33,843 nucleotides of DNA, taken from positions 1 through 33,843 of the forward strand of contig CAMPHE010000001.1 in assembly GCA_946885815.1 (NCBI GenBank), read 5' to 3'. How positions within the stretch are numbered: position 1 is the stretch's first letter; each line of letters begins with the position of its first letter. The translations under genes and the position numbers were made by a program. This DNA comes from an uncultured Arenimonas sp. GTDB taxonomy: Bacteria; Pseudomonadota; Gammaproteobacteria; Xanthomonadales; Xanthomonadaceae. The notes under the pieces were generated by a model, which was not told where the DNA came from, did not search any database, and was given only the letters and a program-made list of their open reading frames with translations. This document shows positions 1-7,431 of this stretch, piece by piece.

Positions 1-221
1 ACGACGTAGCTGCCCTTGCTGTACTCGAACGCCTTGACGATCTCCTTCCACGGCACTTCCTCGCCGGTCTCGGCGTTGACGCGCTCGTAGCGCACGGCGG
101 CCTTGTTCCGGCTGTCGAGCATGCGGAAGGAGATGTCCGTGCGCCGCTCGCCGGCCATCAGGCTCACCGGGATGTTGAGCAGGCCGAACGACAGGGTTCC
201 GGTCCAGATCGGGCGGGCCAT
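1..221 (-). CDS. ku: Ku protein, N-terminal part (gene continues beyond the window)
   Basis: About 73 residues are visible, reading [19 protein letters not shown] and onward, which is the hallmark N-terminus of bacterial Ku. Bacterial Ku is a homodimeric ring that binds double-strand DNA ends and recruits the LigD ligase for non-homologous end joining. The visible part lies in the N-terminal beta-barrel. The ATG at 221 is preceded by GGAG about 10 bases upstream. The rest of the gene lies left of the window, so completeness and any neighbouring ligD cannot be judged. It is divergent from the DNA glycosylase gene, so two DNA repair genes share one intergenic region. Confidence 0.93.
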   Translation of the reverse strand, partial: MARPIWTGTLSFGLLNIPVSLMAGERRTDISFRMLDSRNKAAVRYERVNAETGEEVPWKEIVKAFEYSKGSYV

Positions 222-334
222 CCGGGTGTCTCCATGCCACGGGACCGTCAACTTGCGACCGGCATCGTCGTCGCCCGGTGAATCGGGCGGCAGGACATGG
301 CCGTCACCGGCGCGGTGCGATGGTCCGGCGCGAC

Positions 335-862
335 ATGGAAAAGACGACGGGCGAGATGCTGCAGGGACTGCCGCCGGTGGCGGCGCCCGATGCGGAGCGG
401 CTGGTGCTCGGCAGCATGCCGGGCACGGAATCGCTGCGGCTGCGGCAGTACTACGCGCACCCCCGCAACCACTTCTGGCCGATCGCCGGCGAACTGTTCG
501 GCGCCTCGCCGGCGCTGCCCTACGAGGCGCGGCTGGCGGCGCTCAAGCGCGCGCGGGTGGCGGTGTGGGACGTGCTCGACGCGTGCCGGCGGCCCGGCAG
601 CCTCGATTCGGCGATCGATCCCGAGAGCGTGCGCGTGAACGACTTCGCCGGCTTCTTCGCGGTGCATCCGCAGCTGCGCCTGGTCGCCTTCAACGGCGCG
701 TACGCCGAGGCGACCTTCCGCACGCGCGTGCAGCTCGGCCCGGCCCCGCCGCCGTCGCACATCGAGTTCGTGCGGCTGCCGTCGACCAGTCCGGCGAACG
801 CCTCCGTCCCGTATGCCGAGAAGCTCGAGCGCTGGGCCGCCGCGCTCGGAGGCCGTGCGTGA
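335..862 (+). CDS. DNA-deoxyinosine (hypoxanthine) glycosylase, UDG family 6
   Basis: The 175-residue protein has the family 6 uracil-DNA-glycosylase-superfamily signature. LGSMPG is at residues 25-30, followed by [11 protein letters not shown] around 38-48; the Asn at about 45 sits where the catalytic Asn of hypoxanthine-DNA glycosylases lies. The C-terminal LPSTSPANA segment corresponds to the DNA-intercalation motif. The family removes hypoxanthine (deaminated adenine) from DNA to start base excision repair. The start is uncertain: ATG 335 gives a compact family-like N-terminus, ATG 320 is also possible, and neither has a strong Shine-Dalgarno. The stop overlaps the GTG start of the next gene (GTGA), so the two are probably co-translated. 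Confidence 0.85.
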   Translation: MEKTTGEMLQGLPPVAAPDAERLVLGSMPGTESLRLRQYYAHPRNHFWPIAGELFGASPALPYEARLAALKRARVAVWDVLDACRRPGSLDSAIDPESVRVNDFAGFFAVHPQLRLVAFNGAYAEATFRTRVQLGPAPPPSHIEFVRLPSTSPANASVPYAEKLERWAAALGGRA

Positions 863-1767
863 CGCGCGTGCGGCGGCACGACTGCGCGATCGTCGGTGCC
901 GGGCCGGCGGGCCTCGCGGCCGCGACCTATCTCGCGCGCTACCGGCGCGACGTCGCCGTCGTCGACAGCGGCGACAGCCGCGCCGCCAAGATCCCGCGCT
1001 CGCGCAACGTGCCCGGGTTCCCGGACGGGATTTCCGGCGTGCGCCTGCTGGAGCGTCTCCGGCTGCAGGCCGGGAAAGCCGGCATCGTCGTGACGCCCGG
1101 CTGCGTCGACACGATCGAGGGCGAGGACGGCGATTTCGTCGTGCGCCACGGGCGACGCGTCGTGCACGCCCGCCGGGTGCTGCTCGCGACCGGCATGACC
1201 GACCACGTGCCGCTGCCCGGACTGACGAAGCGCGCGACGCTGCGCGGCGTCGTGCGCTGGTGCCCGATCTGCGACGGCCGCGAGGCCACCGACCGGCGCG
1301 TGGTGCTGCTCGGCGAGGTCGAGGACGGCGTGCCGCATGCGCTGTTCCTCCGCACGTGGACGCGGAAGCTGACACTGGTGATCGCACCCGGCCCGTCACT
1401 GCCGGCGAAAGCGCGGCGCCAGCTCGCCGACGCCGGCATCGAGCTGGTGCGCAAGGCGGTGGACCGTGCGCGCATCGCCTCCGGCGACGGCGGCGAACTG
1501 CAGTGCGCGGACGGCAGCACGATCCCGTTCGACATCGTCTACCCGATGACCGGCGGCCGTTCGCGCTCGCAGCTCGCGCTCGCGCTCGGCGCGCGCTTCG
1601 GCAGCGACAAGGCGCTGGTCTGCCTGAAGGGGCAGTCCACCTCGGTGCCGGGTCTGCACGCGGCCGGCGACGTGGTGGCGACGCTGCACCAGATCGCCGT
1701 CGCTTTCGCGCAGGGCGCGCAGGCGGCGACGAGCATCCACAACGCCCTTCCGCGCAATTTCCGCTGA
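859..1767 (+). CDS. Thioredoxin-reductase-like FAD-dependent oxidoreductase
   Basis: This 302-residue flavoprotein has the FAD-binding Rossmann motif GAGPAGLA at residues 13-20, an ATG-type motif ([14 protein letters not shown]), and the C-terminal FAD motif with AAGDV. A CPICDG motif lies at about residues 135-140, where thioredoxin reductases have CATC, so a redox-active disulfide is plausible. The second nucleotide-binding motif, normally GxGxxA/G for NADPH, reads GEVEDGV and is degenerate, so NADPH use is doubtful. The GTG start at 859 overlaps the upstream stop by four bases. The substrate is unknown; it could be a reductase for a small thiol or a ferredoxin- or quinone-linked relative. 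Confidence 0.8.
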   Translation: MTRVRRHDCAIVGAGPAGLAAATYLARYRRDVAVVDSGDSRAAKIPRSRNVPGFPDGISGVRLLERLRLQAGKAGIVVTPGCVDTIEGEDGDFVVRHGRRVVHARRVLLATGMTDHVPLPGLTKRATLRGVVRWCPICDGREATDRRVVLLGEVEDGVPHALFLRTWTRKLTLVIAPGPSLPAKARRQLADAGIELVRKAVDRARIASGDGGELQCADGSTIPFDIVYPMTGGRSRSQLALALGARFGSDKALVCLKGQSTSVPGLHAAGDVVATLHQIAVAFAQGAQAATSIHNALPRNFR

Positions 1768-1775
1768 CGCGGCGC

Positions 1776-2384
1776 TCAGCCGGTGCCGGGGCCCGGCTTG
1801 TCCCTGGCCGGCAGGAAATCGCGGAAGACCTCGAAGGTCTTCCACGCCGGCACCGGAGGCGTGTGGTCCGGCCGTGGCGCATGCACCGAATGCTCCAGCA
1901 GCTGCAGGCGGTGGATGTAGCGCGGGCAGTTGGGAAAGATCGCGGTGGCGGTGACGTGGACGAGGAAGACGGCACCCGCCGGCGCGTCCGGCGCGTCGCC
2001 GACCGCGCGCACCACGGCGGTGCCGTTGACGCGCAGGCGCTTCTGGCGCTCGAAGTCGACGAAAAGCAGGCCGACGTGCGGATTGACGCGCACGTTTCCC
2101 CACGAGCGGTACATGCCGTTGCCGTCGTAGTCGGGGAATTCGAGCGCGTCGGCGGCGACGACCCGCACGAAGCCCGGCAGGCCGCCCTTGTACGAACAGT
2201 CGGGCCGGCCGTCGGCGTCGGCGGTGGCGACGAAGAACATCGCGCAGCCTTCGATGAAGGCACGGTCCTCGTCGGTGAAGGCGGTGCGCAGGGTCACCTG
2301 CGCGAGGCGGTCGGCGAGACGCCGGGTGTCCCGGGCATCCTGCAGTTCGCGCATCCCTTCGTGGTATCGCGGCGCATCGCTCAT
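1776..2384 (-). CDS. Pyridoxamine 5'-phosphate oxidase-like (PNPOx-fold) flavoprotein
   Basis: The 202-residue protein has a split-barrel PNPOx-like core. It includes FFVATADADGRPDCSYKGG near residue 50, then FPDYDGNGMYRSWGN and VGLLFVDF, the pattern of FMN- or F420-binding general-stress and nitroreductase-type members. The cofactor and substrate cannot be told from sequence. It is convergent with the thioredoxin-reductase-like gene (8-base gap) and divergent from the ferritin-like gene. An 8-bp inverted repeat (2383-2390 with 2399-2406) covers its start codon and could form a hairpin at the mRNA 5' end. Confidence 0.75.
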   Translation of the reverse strand: MSDAPRYHEGMRELQDARDTRRLADRLAQVTLRTAFTDEDRAFIEGCAMFFVATADADGRPDCSYKGGLPGFVRVVAADALEFPDYDGNGMYRSWGNVRVNPHVGLLFVDFERQKRLRVNGTAVVRAVGDAPDAPAGAVFLVHVTATAIFPNCPRYIHRLQLLEHSVHAPRPDHTPPVPAWKTFEVFRDFLPARDKPGPGTG

Positions 2385-2473
2385 GGGCGTTCTCCCGGAC
2401 GCCCATCGTTCGCCCGGGGCCGGACGGCGGTCAAGACGCGGTGCGGAACGGAATTCCCCGGGCAGGTGACCGC

Positions 2474-2490
2474 TGGCACGCCCCGTGCAA
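2474..2490 (+). promoter_or_regulatory. Sigma-54 (RpoN) -24/-12 promoter
   Basis: TGGCACG-CCCC-GTGCAA matches the RpoN consensus (TGGCACG-N4-TTGCA), with the invariant GG (2475-2476) and GC (2487-2488) correctly spaced. The predicted start is near 2500, 22 bases before the ATG at 2522. GCAGGTGAC (2462-2470) just upstream also occurs upstream of the 7384 promoter. Confidence 0.72.
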
Positions 2491-2521
2491 CGCCGGACTG
2501 TTCATCCCACGGAGCGATGCG

Positions 2522-3658
2522 ATGACCACACCCACCCCGCCGCCGGCGGCGGCGACCCTCGACGAGCTGATCGAGGCGCTGAACGACGGCATCAACTTCT
2601 TCGGCGACGCCGCCGAACTCAGCGACGATGCGGCGCACGCGCAGTTGTTCCGCGACCTGCGCGCCGACAAGCGGGCGATCGCGGACGCGCTGCGTGCCGC
2701 CGCGCCGATCGGCACGCCGGTGCGCCAGCAGGAAGGCAGCCTGTCGGCCGCGCTTCGCCAGGGCTACGCGGACCTGCGGTCGCGGCTGAGCGACGACCCC
2801 GACGAGGTCTACATCCGCGCGCTGGAACAGCAGGAGGACCGCATCCTGCAGGCATTCGAGGCCGCGGTCGCGCACGCCGCGCCTTCGCACGTACGCGACA
2901 TCGCCCGGGAAAAACTTCCGCATGTGCGCCGGATGCACGACCGGTTGCGTGCGCTGAAGCGCGCCCTCCAACACGCGCCCGACACGACCCCGCTGGTCCA
3001 CTACCCGCCCATCACCGATCGACACCAGGAGATTCCCATGGCCCGCAAGTCGCTCGACACCGCCAACGTCCAGGAGCTGCTCTACCAGGCGCTCGAAACC
3101 GAGATGGGCGGCATCCAGGTCTACGAGACGGCCATCCGCTGCGCGGTCAACGACGACCTGCGCGAGGAATGGCAGAAATACCTCGAGGAAACCCACCGCC
3201 ACCACGAGATCCTGCTGGGCGTGTTCGACCAGCTCGGCCTCGACCCGCAGGTGCGCACGCCGGGCCGCGACGTCGTCGGGCACATCGGCCAGTCGCTGGT
3301 GCAGGCGATGGAAATGGCGCTCGCCTCCGGTGACCCGAACCTCGCGCAGATCGTCGCCGGCGAATGCGTGGTGCACGCCGAGTCCAAGGACCACATGAAC
3401 TGGGAGCTGATCGGCAAGGTCGCCGAGAAGGGCCCGAAGGAGCTCGCCGACGTGCTGAAGGCGCCCTACGAGGAAGTGGAGAAGCAGGAAGACCACCACT
3501 ACTACCACACGAAGGGCTGGACCCGGGAGCTGTGGATCCAGGCGCTGGGCATGCCGGCCGTGCTGCCGCCGCCCGAGGAAGTGAAGCAGGTCGAGACCGC
3601 GATCGGCGCGTCGCGTGCGGAACACGCGCGCGACGAGATGCCCAAGCAGCGCCACTGA
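2522..3658 (+). CDS. DUF2383 (PA2169-type) four-helix protein fused in frame to a ferritin-like protein
   Basis: The uninterrupted frame encodes 378 residues. Residues 1-150 resemble the DUF2383/PA2169 four-helix-bundle family (TLDELIEALNDGINFF; repeated acidic/basic helices). Residues 173-378 are a second helical domain with ferritin-like features (ETEMGGIQVYETAI, then ETHRHHE and later ExxxH-type helices), so di-metal binding is possible. The linker at 151-172 looks like translated untranslated sequence: it contains AGGAG followed six bases later by an in-frame ATG at 3038. Both a fused product and a separate 206-residue ferritin-like protein may be made. The upstream start has GGAG at 2511-2514. 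A sigma-54 promoter precedes it. Role inferred: stress-related iron or redox protection. Confidence 0.75.
   Translation: MTTPTPPPAAATLDELIEALNDGINFFGDAAELSDDAAHAQLFRDLRADKRAIADALRAAAPIGTPVRQQEGSLSAALRQGYADLRSRLSDDPDEVYIRALEQQEDRILQAFEAAVAHAAPSHVRDIAREKLPHVRRMHDRLRALKRALQHAPDTTPLVHYPPITDRHQEIPMARKSLDTANVQELLYQALETEMGGIQVYETAIRCAVNDDLREEWQKYLEETHRHHEILLGVFDQLGLDPQVRTPGRDVVGHIGQSLVQAMEMALASGDPNLAQIVAGECVVHAESKDHMNWELIGKVAEKGPKELADVLKAPYEEVEKQEDHHYYHTKGWTRELWIQALGMPAVLPPPEEVKQVETAIGASRAEHARDEMPKQRH
3027..3040 (+). promoter_or_regulatory. Internal ribosome binding site and start codon inside the DUF2383-ferritin ORF
   Basis: AGGAG at 3027-3031 lies six bases before an in-frame ATG at 3038-3040 (start of MARKSLDTANVQELL). 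It is one of the best Shine-Dalgarno sites in the window, and it marks where the ferritin-like domain starts. Confidence 0.7.
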
Positions 3659-3661
3659 CGC

Positions 3662-3943
3662 ATGCAGCCCGAAGACTGGCTGGGCTGGGGCGCGTCGGCC
3701 GTGCTGCTGGCCACCCTGCTCCGCCAGGTCTTCGTGCAGTGGCGCGAACGCCGCACCGACGGCGTCTCGTCGTGGCTGTTCGTGGGGCAGATCACCGCCA
3801 GCGTCGGCTTCGTGATCTACAGCTGGCTGGTCGACAACCGCGTCTTCGTCGTCACCAACAGCGCGCTGCTGCTGACCGCGATCGCGGGCCAGCTCATCTA
3901 CCGCCGCAACGTCCGCCTCGAAAATCTGCTCAGAGCAAATTAA
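3662..3943 (+). CDS. PQ-loop / SemiSWEET-like small membrane protein
   Basis: The 93-residue protein has three hydrophobic segments (about residues 8-25, 38-60 and 65-82) and the signature RQVFVQWRERRTDGVSSWLF followed by GQITASVGF, typical of PQ-loop half-transporters of the SemiSWEET class. These dimerise to make a six-helix transporter; the substrate here is unknown. It starts four bases after the ferritin-like gene stops, so it is probably in the same transcript. Its TAA stop overlaps the stop of the convergent gene at TTAA (3940-3943). Confidence 0.7.
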   Translation: MQPEDWLGWGASAVLLATLLRQVFVQWRERRTDGVSSWLFVGQITASVGFVIYSWLVDNRVFVVTNSALLLTAIAGQLIYRRNVRLENLLRAN

Positions 3944-4128
3944 CGACGGAAGCGGCGGCGGACGGTGCTGGCGGCGTCGGCGAGGACGATCGCGAGCACG
4001 AGGCCGAAGGCCGCCAGTTCGGGGGAGAGGGCGCGCGGCAGCGCGAACGCCTCGGGGCCGAGCAGCCACCCGGCGAGCAGCGTGCCGGCACTGCCGACGA
4101 CGGCGATCCAGACGATCAGGAAGCCCAT
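3940..4128 (-). CDS. Small two-helix membrane protein, unknown function
   Basis: The 62-residue product (MGFLIVWIAVVGSAGTLLAG...) has two hydrophobic helices separated by a short proline-containing loop and a basic C-terminus (VRRRFRR), which suggests an inner membrane hairpin with the C-terminus inside. No family is recognised. Its stop overlaps that of the convergent PQ-loop gene. Coding status rests on the good hydrophobic pattern and the tight packing. Confidence 0.5.
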   Translation of the reverse strand: MGFLIVWIAVVGSAGTLLAGWLLGPEAFALPRALSPELAAFGLVLAIVLADAASTVRRRFRR

Positions 4129-4240
4129 GCGATTCCGTGGGTATTTCCGGGGGCGTTCATCATTCGCTCGAAGAGGTTGCGGTCTCGTGAAAACCGAACG
4201 GGGAACCAGCCCCGCGTCCGGCCGCGAGCCGATGCGGCCT

Positions 4241-4259
4241 CCGGGAAAAATTTTCCCGG
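4241..4259. promoter_or_regulatory. 19-base perfect palindrome upstream of the sigma-54 activator gene
   Basis: CCGGGAAAA-A-TTTTCCCGG is a perfect 9-bp inverted repeat with a 1-base centre, about 100 bases before the regulator's ATG. It is AT-rich in its core, in sharp contrast to its surroundings. Candidate operator or activator site; too short a loop for a stable RNA hairpin. The 4129-4359 gap shows no other gene. Confidence 0.5.
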
Positions 4260-4359
4260 CGTACATCGTTGGCCGCGCTTGGCAAGGTTCTCGCCGGAAT
4301 TGATCGGGCGTTGACTGCGGTGCGGTCCACACTGTGCCTCCCCCGCCGCCGGCCCGACG

Positions 4360-5742
4360 ATGACCGCCCGAACGAACGCCTCCCGCCTTTCGCTGTTCAT
4401 CGTCGACGACGATGTCGGCTTCGTCCACGCCGCCGCCGAGCTGGCGCACGACCGCGGCTTCGAGATCACGGTCGCCGGCAACGTCGAGCAGGCGCGCGCG
4501 CGGCTGGCGCAGGCGAGCTTCGACATCGCGCTGATCGACCTCTCGCTGCCCGACGGCAGCGGTCTGGACCTGCTGGAACACATCGACCTCGGTGGCCGCA
4601 CGCAGGTGATCCTGATCACCGGCCACCCGACGGTCGAGTCGGCGCTCAAGGCCCTGCACCTGCCGATCGTCGACTACGTGGTGAAGCCGCTGCACGCCAC
4701 GCGCTTCACCGAGCTGCTCGACACCGCCGCCAACCGGCGCCGCCTGCCGGTGCCCGAACTCGGGCAGCAGTGGCATGGCCTGGCGGGCGTCTCGCCGGCG
4801 ATGGAAGAAGTGCGCCGGCAGATCCTGCGTGTCGCGCCCACCGACGCGTCGGTGTTCATCGAGGGCGAGAGCGGCGTGGGCAAGGAGCTGGTCGCCGCGG
4901 CGATCCATGCCGAGAGCGGCCGCAAGGGCCCGTTCGTCGCGCTCAACTGCGGCGCGGTGCCCTCGGAACTGCTGACGAGCCAGCTGTTCGGCCACGAGCG
5001 CGGCAGCTTCACCGGCGCCAACAGCCGCCACGTGGGCCTGTTCGAGCAGGCCGAGGGCGGCACGCTGTTCCTCGACGAGATCACCGAGATGCCGATCCAC
5101 CTGCAGGTGCACCTGCTGCGGGCACTCGAATCGCGGATGATCCGCCGCGTCGGCGGCACCGAGGACATCGCGGTCGACGTGCGCGTCATCTCGGCGACCA
5201 ACCGCGCGCACGCCGAGGCGATCCGCGAGCACAAGCTGCGCGAGGATCTTTTCTACCGGCTCGCGGAGTTCCCGATGTCGGTGCCGGCGCTGCGCGAGCG
5301 GCCCGAGGACGTGATGGCGATCGCCGACGTCTTCCTGCAGCGGCTCAACGAACGCTACGGCTCGCAGCGGGCGCTGTCGCGCGAGGGTGCCGACCGGCTG
5401 GAGCGCCACAGCTGGCCGGGCAACGTGCGCGAGTTGAAGAACGTGATCCAGCGCGCCTACATCCTCGCCGAGGACGATCTGCTGACGCCGACGCTGCCGA
5501 TGTCCGAGCACGCGCGCCCGCTCGCCGAGACCGCGAGCACGATCACGTTCGCCGTCGGCACGCCGATGCACGAGATCGAGCGGCGCATGCTGTTCAAGAC
5601 GCTCGCGTTCTACGACAACAACAAGGTGAAGGCGGCACAGGCGCTGGGCGTCACCACGAAGACGATCTACAACCGCCTCACCGCCTACCAGTCGGCGGCC
5701 AAGGAGAACGCGCATGCGGGGGGTTCCGCCGAAGGAGCCTGA
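4360..5742 (+). CDS. Sigma-54-dependent response regulator (NtrC family)
   Basis: The 460-residue protein has three domains. The receiver (about 10-125) has an acidic pocket DDD at 16-18, phosphoacceptor D60 in ALIDLSLPDG, and K109. The AAA+ sigma-54 interaction domain (about 140-370) has Walker A GESGVGKE (169-176), a GSFTGA loop (215-220, canonical GAFTGA) and Walker B GTLFLDE (234-240). A Fis-type helix-turn-helix lies at the C-terminus (NNKVKAAQALGVTTKTIYNRL). Such proteins hydrolyse ATP to open RpoN-promoter complexes. All key motifs are intact. It overlaps the downstream receiver gene by 29 bases. Three sigma-54-type promoters lie in this window, so local control is a reasonable inference; the cognate kinase is not adjacent. 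Confidence 0.93.
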   Translation: MTARTNASRLSLFIVDDDVGFVHAAAELAHDRGFEITVAGNVEQARARLAQASFDIALIDLSLPDGSGLDLLEHIDLGGRTQVILITGHPTVESALKALHLPIVDYVVKPLHATRFTELLDTAANRRRLPVPELGQQWHGLAGVSPAMEEVRRQILRVAPTDASVFIEGESGVGKELVAAAIHAESGRKGPFVALNCGAVPSELLTSQLFGHERGSFTGANSRHVGLFEQAEGGTLFLDEITEMPIHLQVHLLRALESRMIRRVGGTEDIAVDVRVISATNRAHAEAIREHKLREDLFYRLAEFPMSVPALRERPEDVMAIADVFLQRLNERYGSQRALSREGADRLERHSWPGNVRELKNVIQRAYILAEDDLLTPTLPMSEHARPLAETASTITFAVGTPMHEIERRMLFKTLAFYDNNKVKAAQALGVTTKTIYNRLTAYQSAAKENAHAGGSAEGA

Positions 5743-6412
5743 CGGCGGCGGTGCCGGCGCGCCCGGGGCCGTGTCGGTCGATCGCGACCTCGTGTCGCGG
5801 ACGATCCACGACCTGCGCAACGGCCTCAACTCCCTGCTGATGAACGCCGCGGTGCTCGCCGGCAAGCTGCCGCCCGCCGATCGCGACGGCCGCTTCGCGC
5901 GGCAGCTGCAGGCCGACGGCGAGCGTTGCGCGGCGCTGCTGCAGGCCTTCTGCGACGCGCTGCGCCCGCCGGAGCAGCCGCGCGTGGGCGACACGCCGCC
6001 CGCCTCCGGAGCGGCGCCGGAGACGTCGGCCGGCGCCGTGCTGATCGTCGACGACGATGCCGACAGTGCCGCCACCCTGCGCCTGCTGATGCAGCTCGAA
6101 GGGCTGCGCGTGCAGACCGCCGGCGACGGTGCCGCCGCGCTGGCCGCGGCCGAGCGCTTCCACCCCGACGTGGTGCTGTGCGACCTGCAGCTGCCCGACG
6201 CGCTGGACGGGTTCGAAGTGGCGCGCCGGCTGCGCGCGCGGTTCGGCGACGCCGTGCACCTGTGCGCGTACAGCGGCTACGACGACCCGGACGACATCGC
6301 CCGCTCGCGCGCGGCCGGCTTCGACGCGCACATCGCCAAGCCGGCCGCGCCGGCGGTGCTGCTCGCCGAGGTCCGCCGGGGCGTCAGCCGCCGAGGAACG
6401 AACCGCCGTTGA
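5714..6412 (+). CDS. Receiver protein with an N-terminal histidine box and no ATPase domain
   Basis: The 232-residue protein has an N-terminal helical region with an H-box-like HDLRNGLN (H32) resembling a histidine kinase dimerisation/phosphotransfer helix. No HATPase motifs follow; residues 80-105 are a Pro/Ala linker, then a full receiver domain (DDD at 113-115, D157 in VLCDLQLPDA, K near 215). It may be a phosphotransfer partner or phosphatase for the adjacent NtrC-type regulator, or a degenerate hybrid kinase. The ATG at 5714 has AAGGAG at 5701-5706, and the 29-base overlap with the upstream gene implies translational coupling. Its 3' end overlaps the convergent SDR gene by 29 bases. Confidence 0.75.
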   Translation: MRGVPPKEPDGGGAGAPGAVSVDRDLVSRTIHDLRNGLNSLLMNAAVLAGKLPPADRDGRFARQLQADGERCAALLQAFCDALRPPEQPRVGDTPPASGAAPETSAGAVLIVDDDADSAATLRLLMQLEGLRVQTAGDGAAALAAAERFHPDVVLCDLQLPDALDGFEVARRLRARFGDAVHLCAYSGYDDPDDIARSRAAGFDAHIAKPAAPAVLLAEVRRGVSRRGTNRR

Positions 6413-7250
6413 CGTGCATCACCTGGCCGGTGACGAAGGAAGCCTCTTCGCAGGCGAGAAAGACATACATCGGCGCGATCTCGGCGGGCTGCCCGGCGCG
6501 GCCCAGCAGCGTATCGCTGCCGAAGGTGGCGACCTTGTCCGCGTCGAAGCTGGCGGGGATCAGCGGTGTCCACACCGGGCCCGGCGCCACGCAGTTCACG
6601 CGGATGCCGCGCGCGGCCAGTGCCTGCGCGAACGATTTGGTCATCGCCGCGATCGCGCCCTTGGTGCCGGCGTAGTCGAGCAGCGTCTCGTGGCCGCGCG
6701 CACCGGTGATCGAGCCGGTGTTGATCACCGCCGCGCCGTGCTCCAGATGCGGCAGCGCCGCCACCAGCGTTTCGTAATAGGTGAACACGTTGGTGCGGAA
6801 GGTCTGCTCGATCTGCCCCGGCTTCAGTTTCTCCGGGTCCTGCACCGCGTGCTGTTCGGCGATGTTGTTCACCAGCACGTCCAGGCCGCCGAGTTCCTTC
6901 ACCACGCGTTTCACCGCCCGGGCGCACGCCCCGTCCTGCGACAGGTCGCCGGCCAGCAGCACGCAGCGGCGCCCTTCTTCCTCGACGAGCCGGCGCGTCT
7001 CGCGCGCGTCGTCGTCTTCCTCGAGGTAGGCGATCGCGACATCGGCGCCCTCGCGCGCGAAATGCACGGCCACCGCGCGGCCGATGCCGCTGTCGCCGCC
7101 GGTGATGAACGCGCGGCGCCCGTCCAGCCGCCCGCCGCCGCGGTAGCCGGCGCGGATCGTCACCGGCTCCGGCCGCATCTCGTCCTGTCGCCCCGGCTGC
7201 CGCGCCTGTTCCTGCGCCGGCCGCTGTTTCGTCGCCTTCGTCTTCTTCAT
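6384..7250 (-). CDS. SDR family oxidoreductase (YhdF/YghA-like)
   Basis: The 288-residue protein is a classical short-chain dehydrogenase with a basic, disordered N-terminus of about 40 residues. The cofactor motif TGGDSGIGRA is at 50-59, NNIA at 128-131, and the catalytic Ser180, Tyr193 and Lys197 are all present (YAGTK). The VAPGPVWTPLIP segment and C-terminal VNGGSF are typical of the general-stress subgroup related to YghA/YhdF, which reduce aldehydes or ketones with NAD(P)H. The ATG at 7250 gives MKKTKATK; longer upstream starts would run into the promoter of the divergent BON gene. Confidence 0.88.
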   Translation of the reverse strand: MKKTKATKQRPAQEQARQPGRQDEMRPEPVTIRAGYRGGGRLDGRRAFITGGDSGIGRAVAVHFAREGADVAIAYLEEDDDARETRRLVEEEGRRCVLLAGDLSQDGACARAVKRVVKELGGLDVLVNNIAEQHAVQDPEKLKPGQIEQTFRTNVFTYYETLVAALPHLEHGAAVINTGSITGARGHETLLDYAGTKGAIAAMTKSFAQALAARGIRVNCVAPGPVWTPLIPASFDADKVATFGSDTLLGRAGQPAEIAPMYVFLACEEASFVTGQVMHVNGGSFLGG

Positions 7251-7383
7251 CGCGCGCTCCGTGTCGTCGCCGGAGGCCATCGCAGCATCGCGGCGGTGCG
7301 CGTGGCGTGTGCGGCCCGTGATCGCGGCGCGGTCGCGGGCGCGGAAGGAAACGGATACCGCGCGACGTGCAGGTGACGCGCCG

Positions 7384-7400
7384 TGGCACGCCGATTGCAT
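7384..7400 (+). promoter_or_regulatory. Sigma-54 (RpoN) -24/-12 promoter, near-perfect
   Basis: TGGCACG-CCGA-TTGCAT is an essentially ideal RpoN promoter, GG at 7385-7386 and GC at 7397-7398. The predicted start is near 7410, 22 bases before the ATG at 7432, the same leader length as for the promoter at 2474. GCAGGTGAC (7369-7377) precedes it, as it does at 2462-2470. Confidence 0.85.
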
Positions 7401-7431
7401 CGTTTTTCCGGTCAACCCCAGGAGAGCGGAC

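Noticed and set aside
248..2263. A long minus-strand open frame opposite the repair and oxidoreductase genes.
   Set aside because: Arg/Ala-rich composition and low-complexity product; an antisense open frame expected at this GC content. Similar long opposite-strand frames elsewhere were also left out.
4277..4295. TTGGCAAG-GTTC-TCGCC as a sigma-54 site for the activator gene.
   Set aside because: The -12 part lacks the TGC element.
4311..4333. TTGACT followed by a possible -10 for the sigma-54 activator gene.
   Set aside because: No TATAAT-like hexamer lies at a proper 16-18 base spacing.
7368..7383. A weak minus-strand sigma-54-like site (CGGCGCG-TCAC-CTGCA) before the SDR gene.
   Set aside because: The -24 element is poor; at this GC content such weak matches are expected by chance, and it overlaps the strong plus-strand promoter region.
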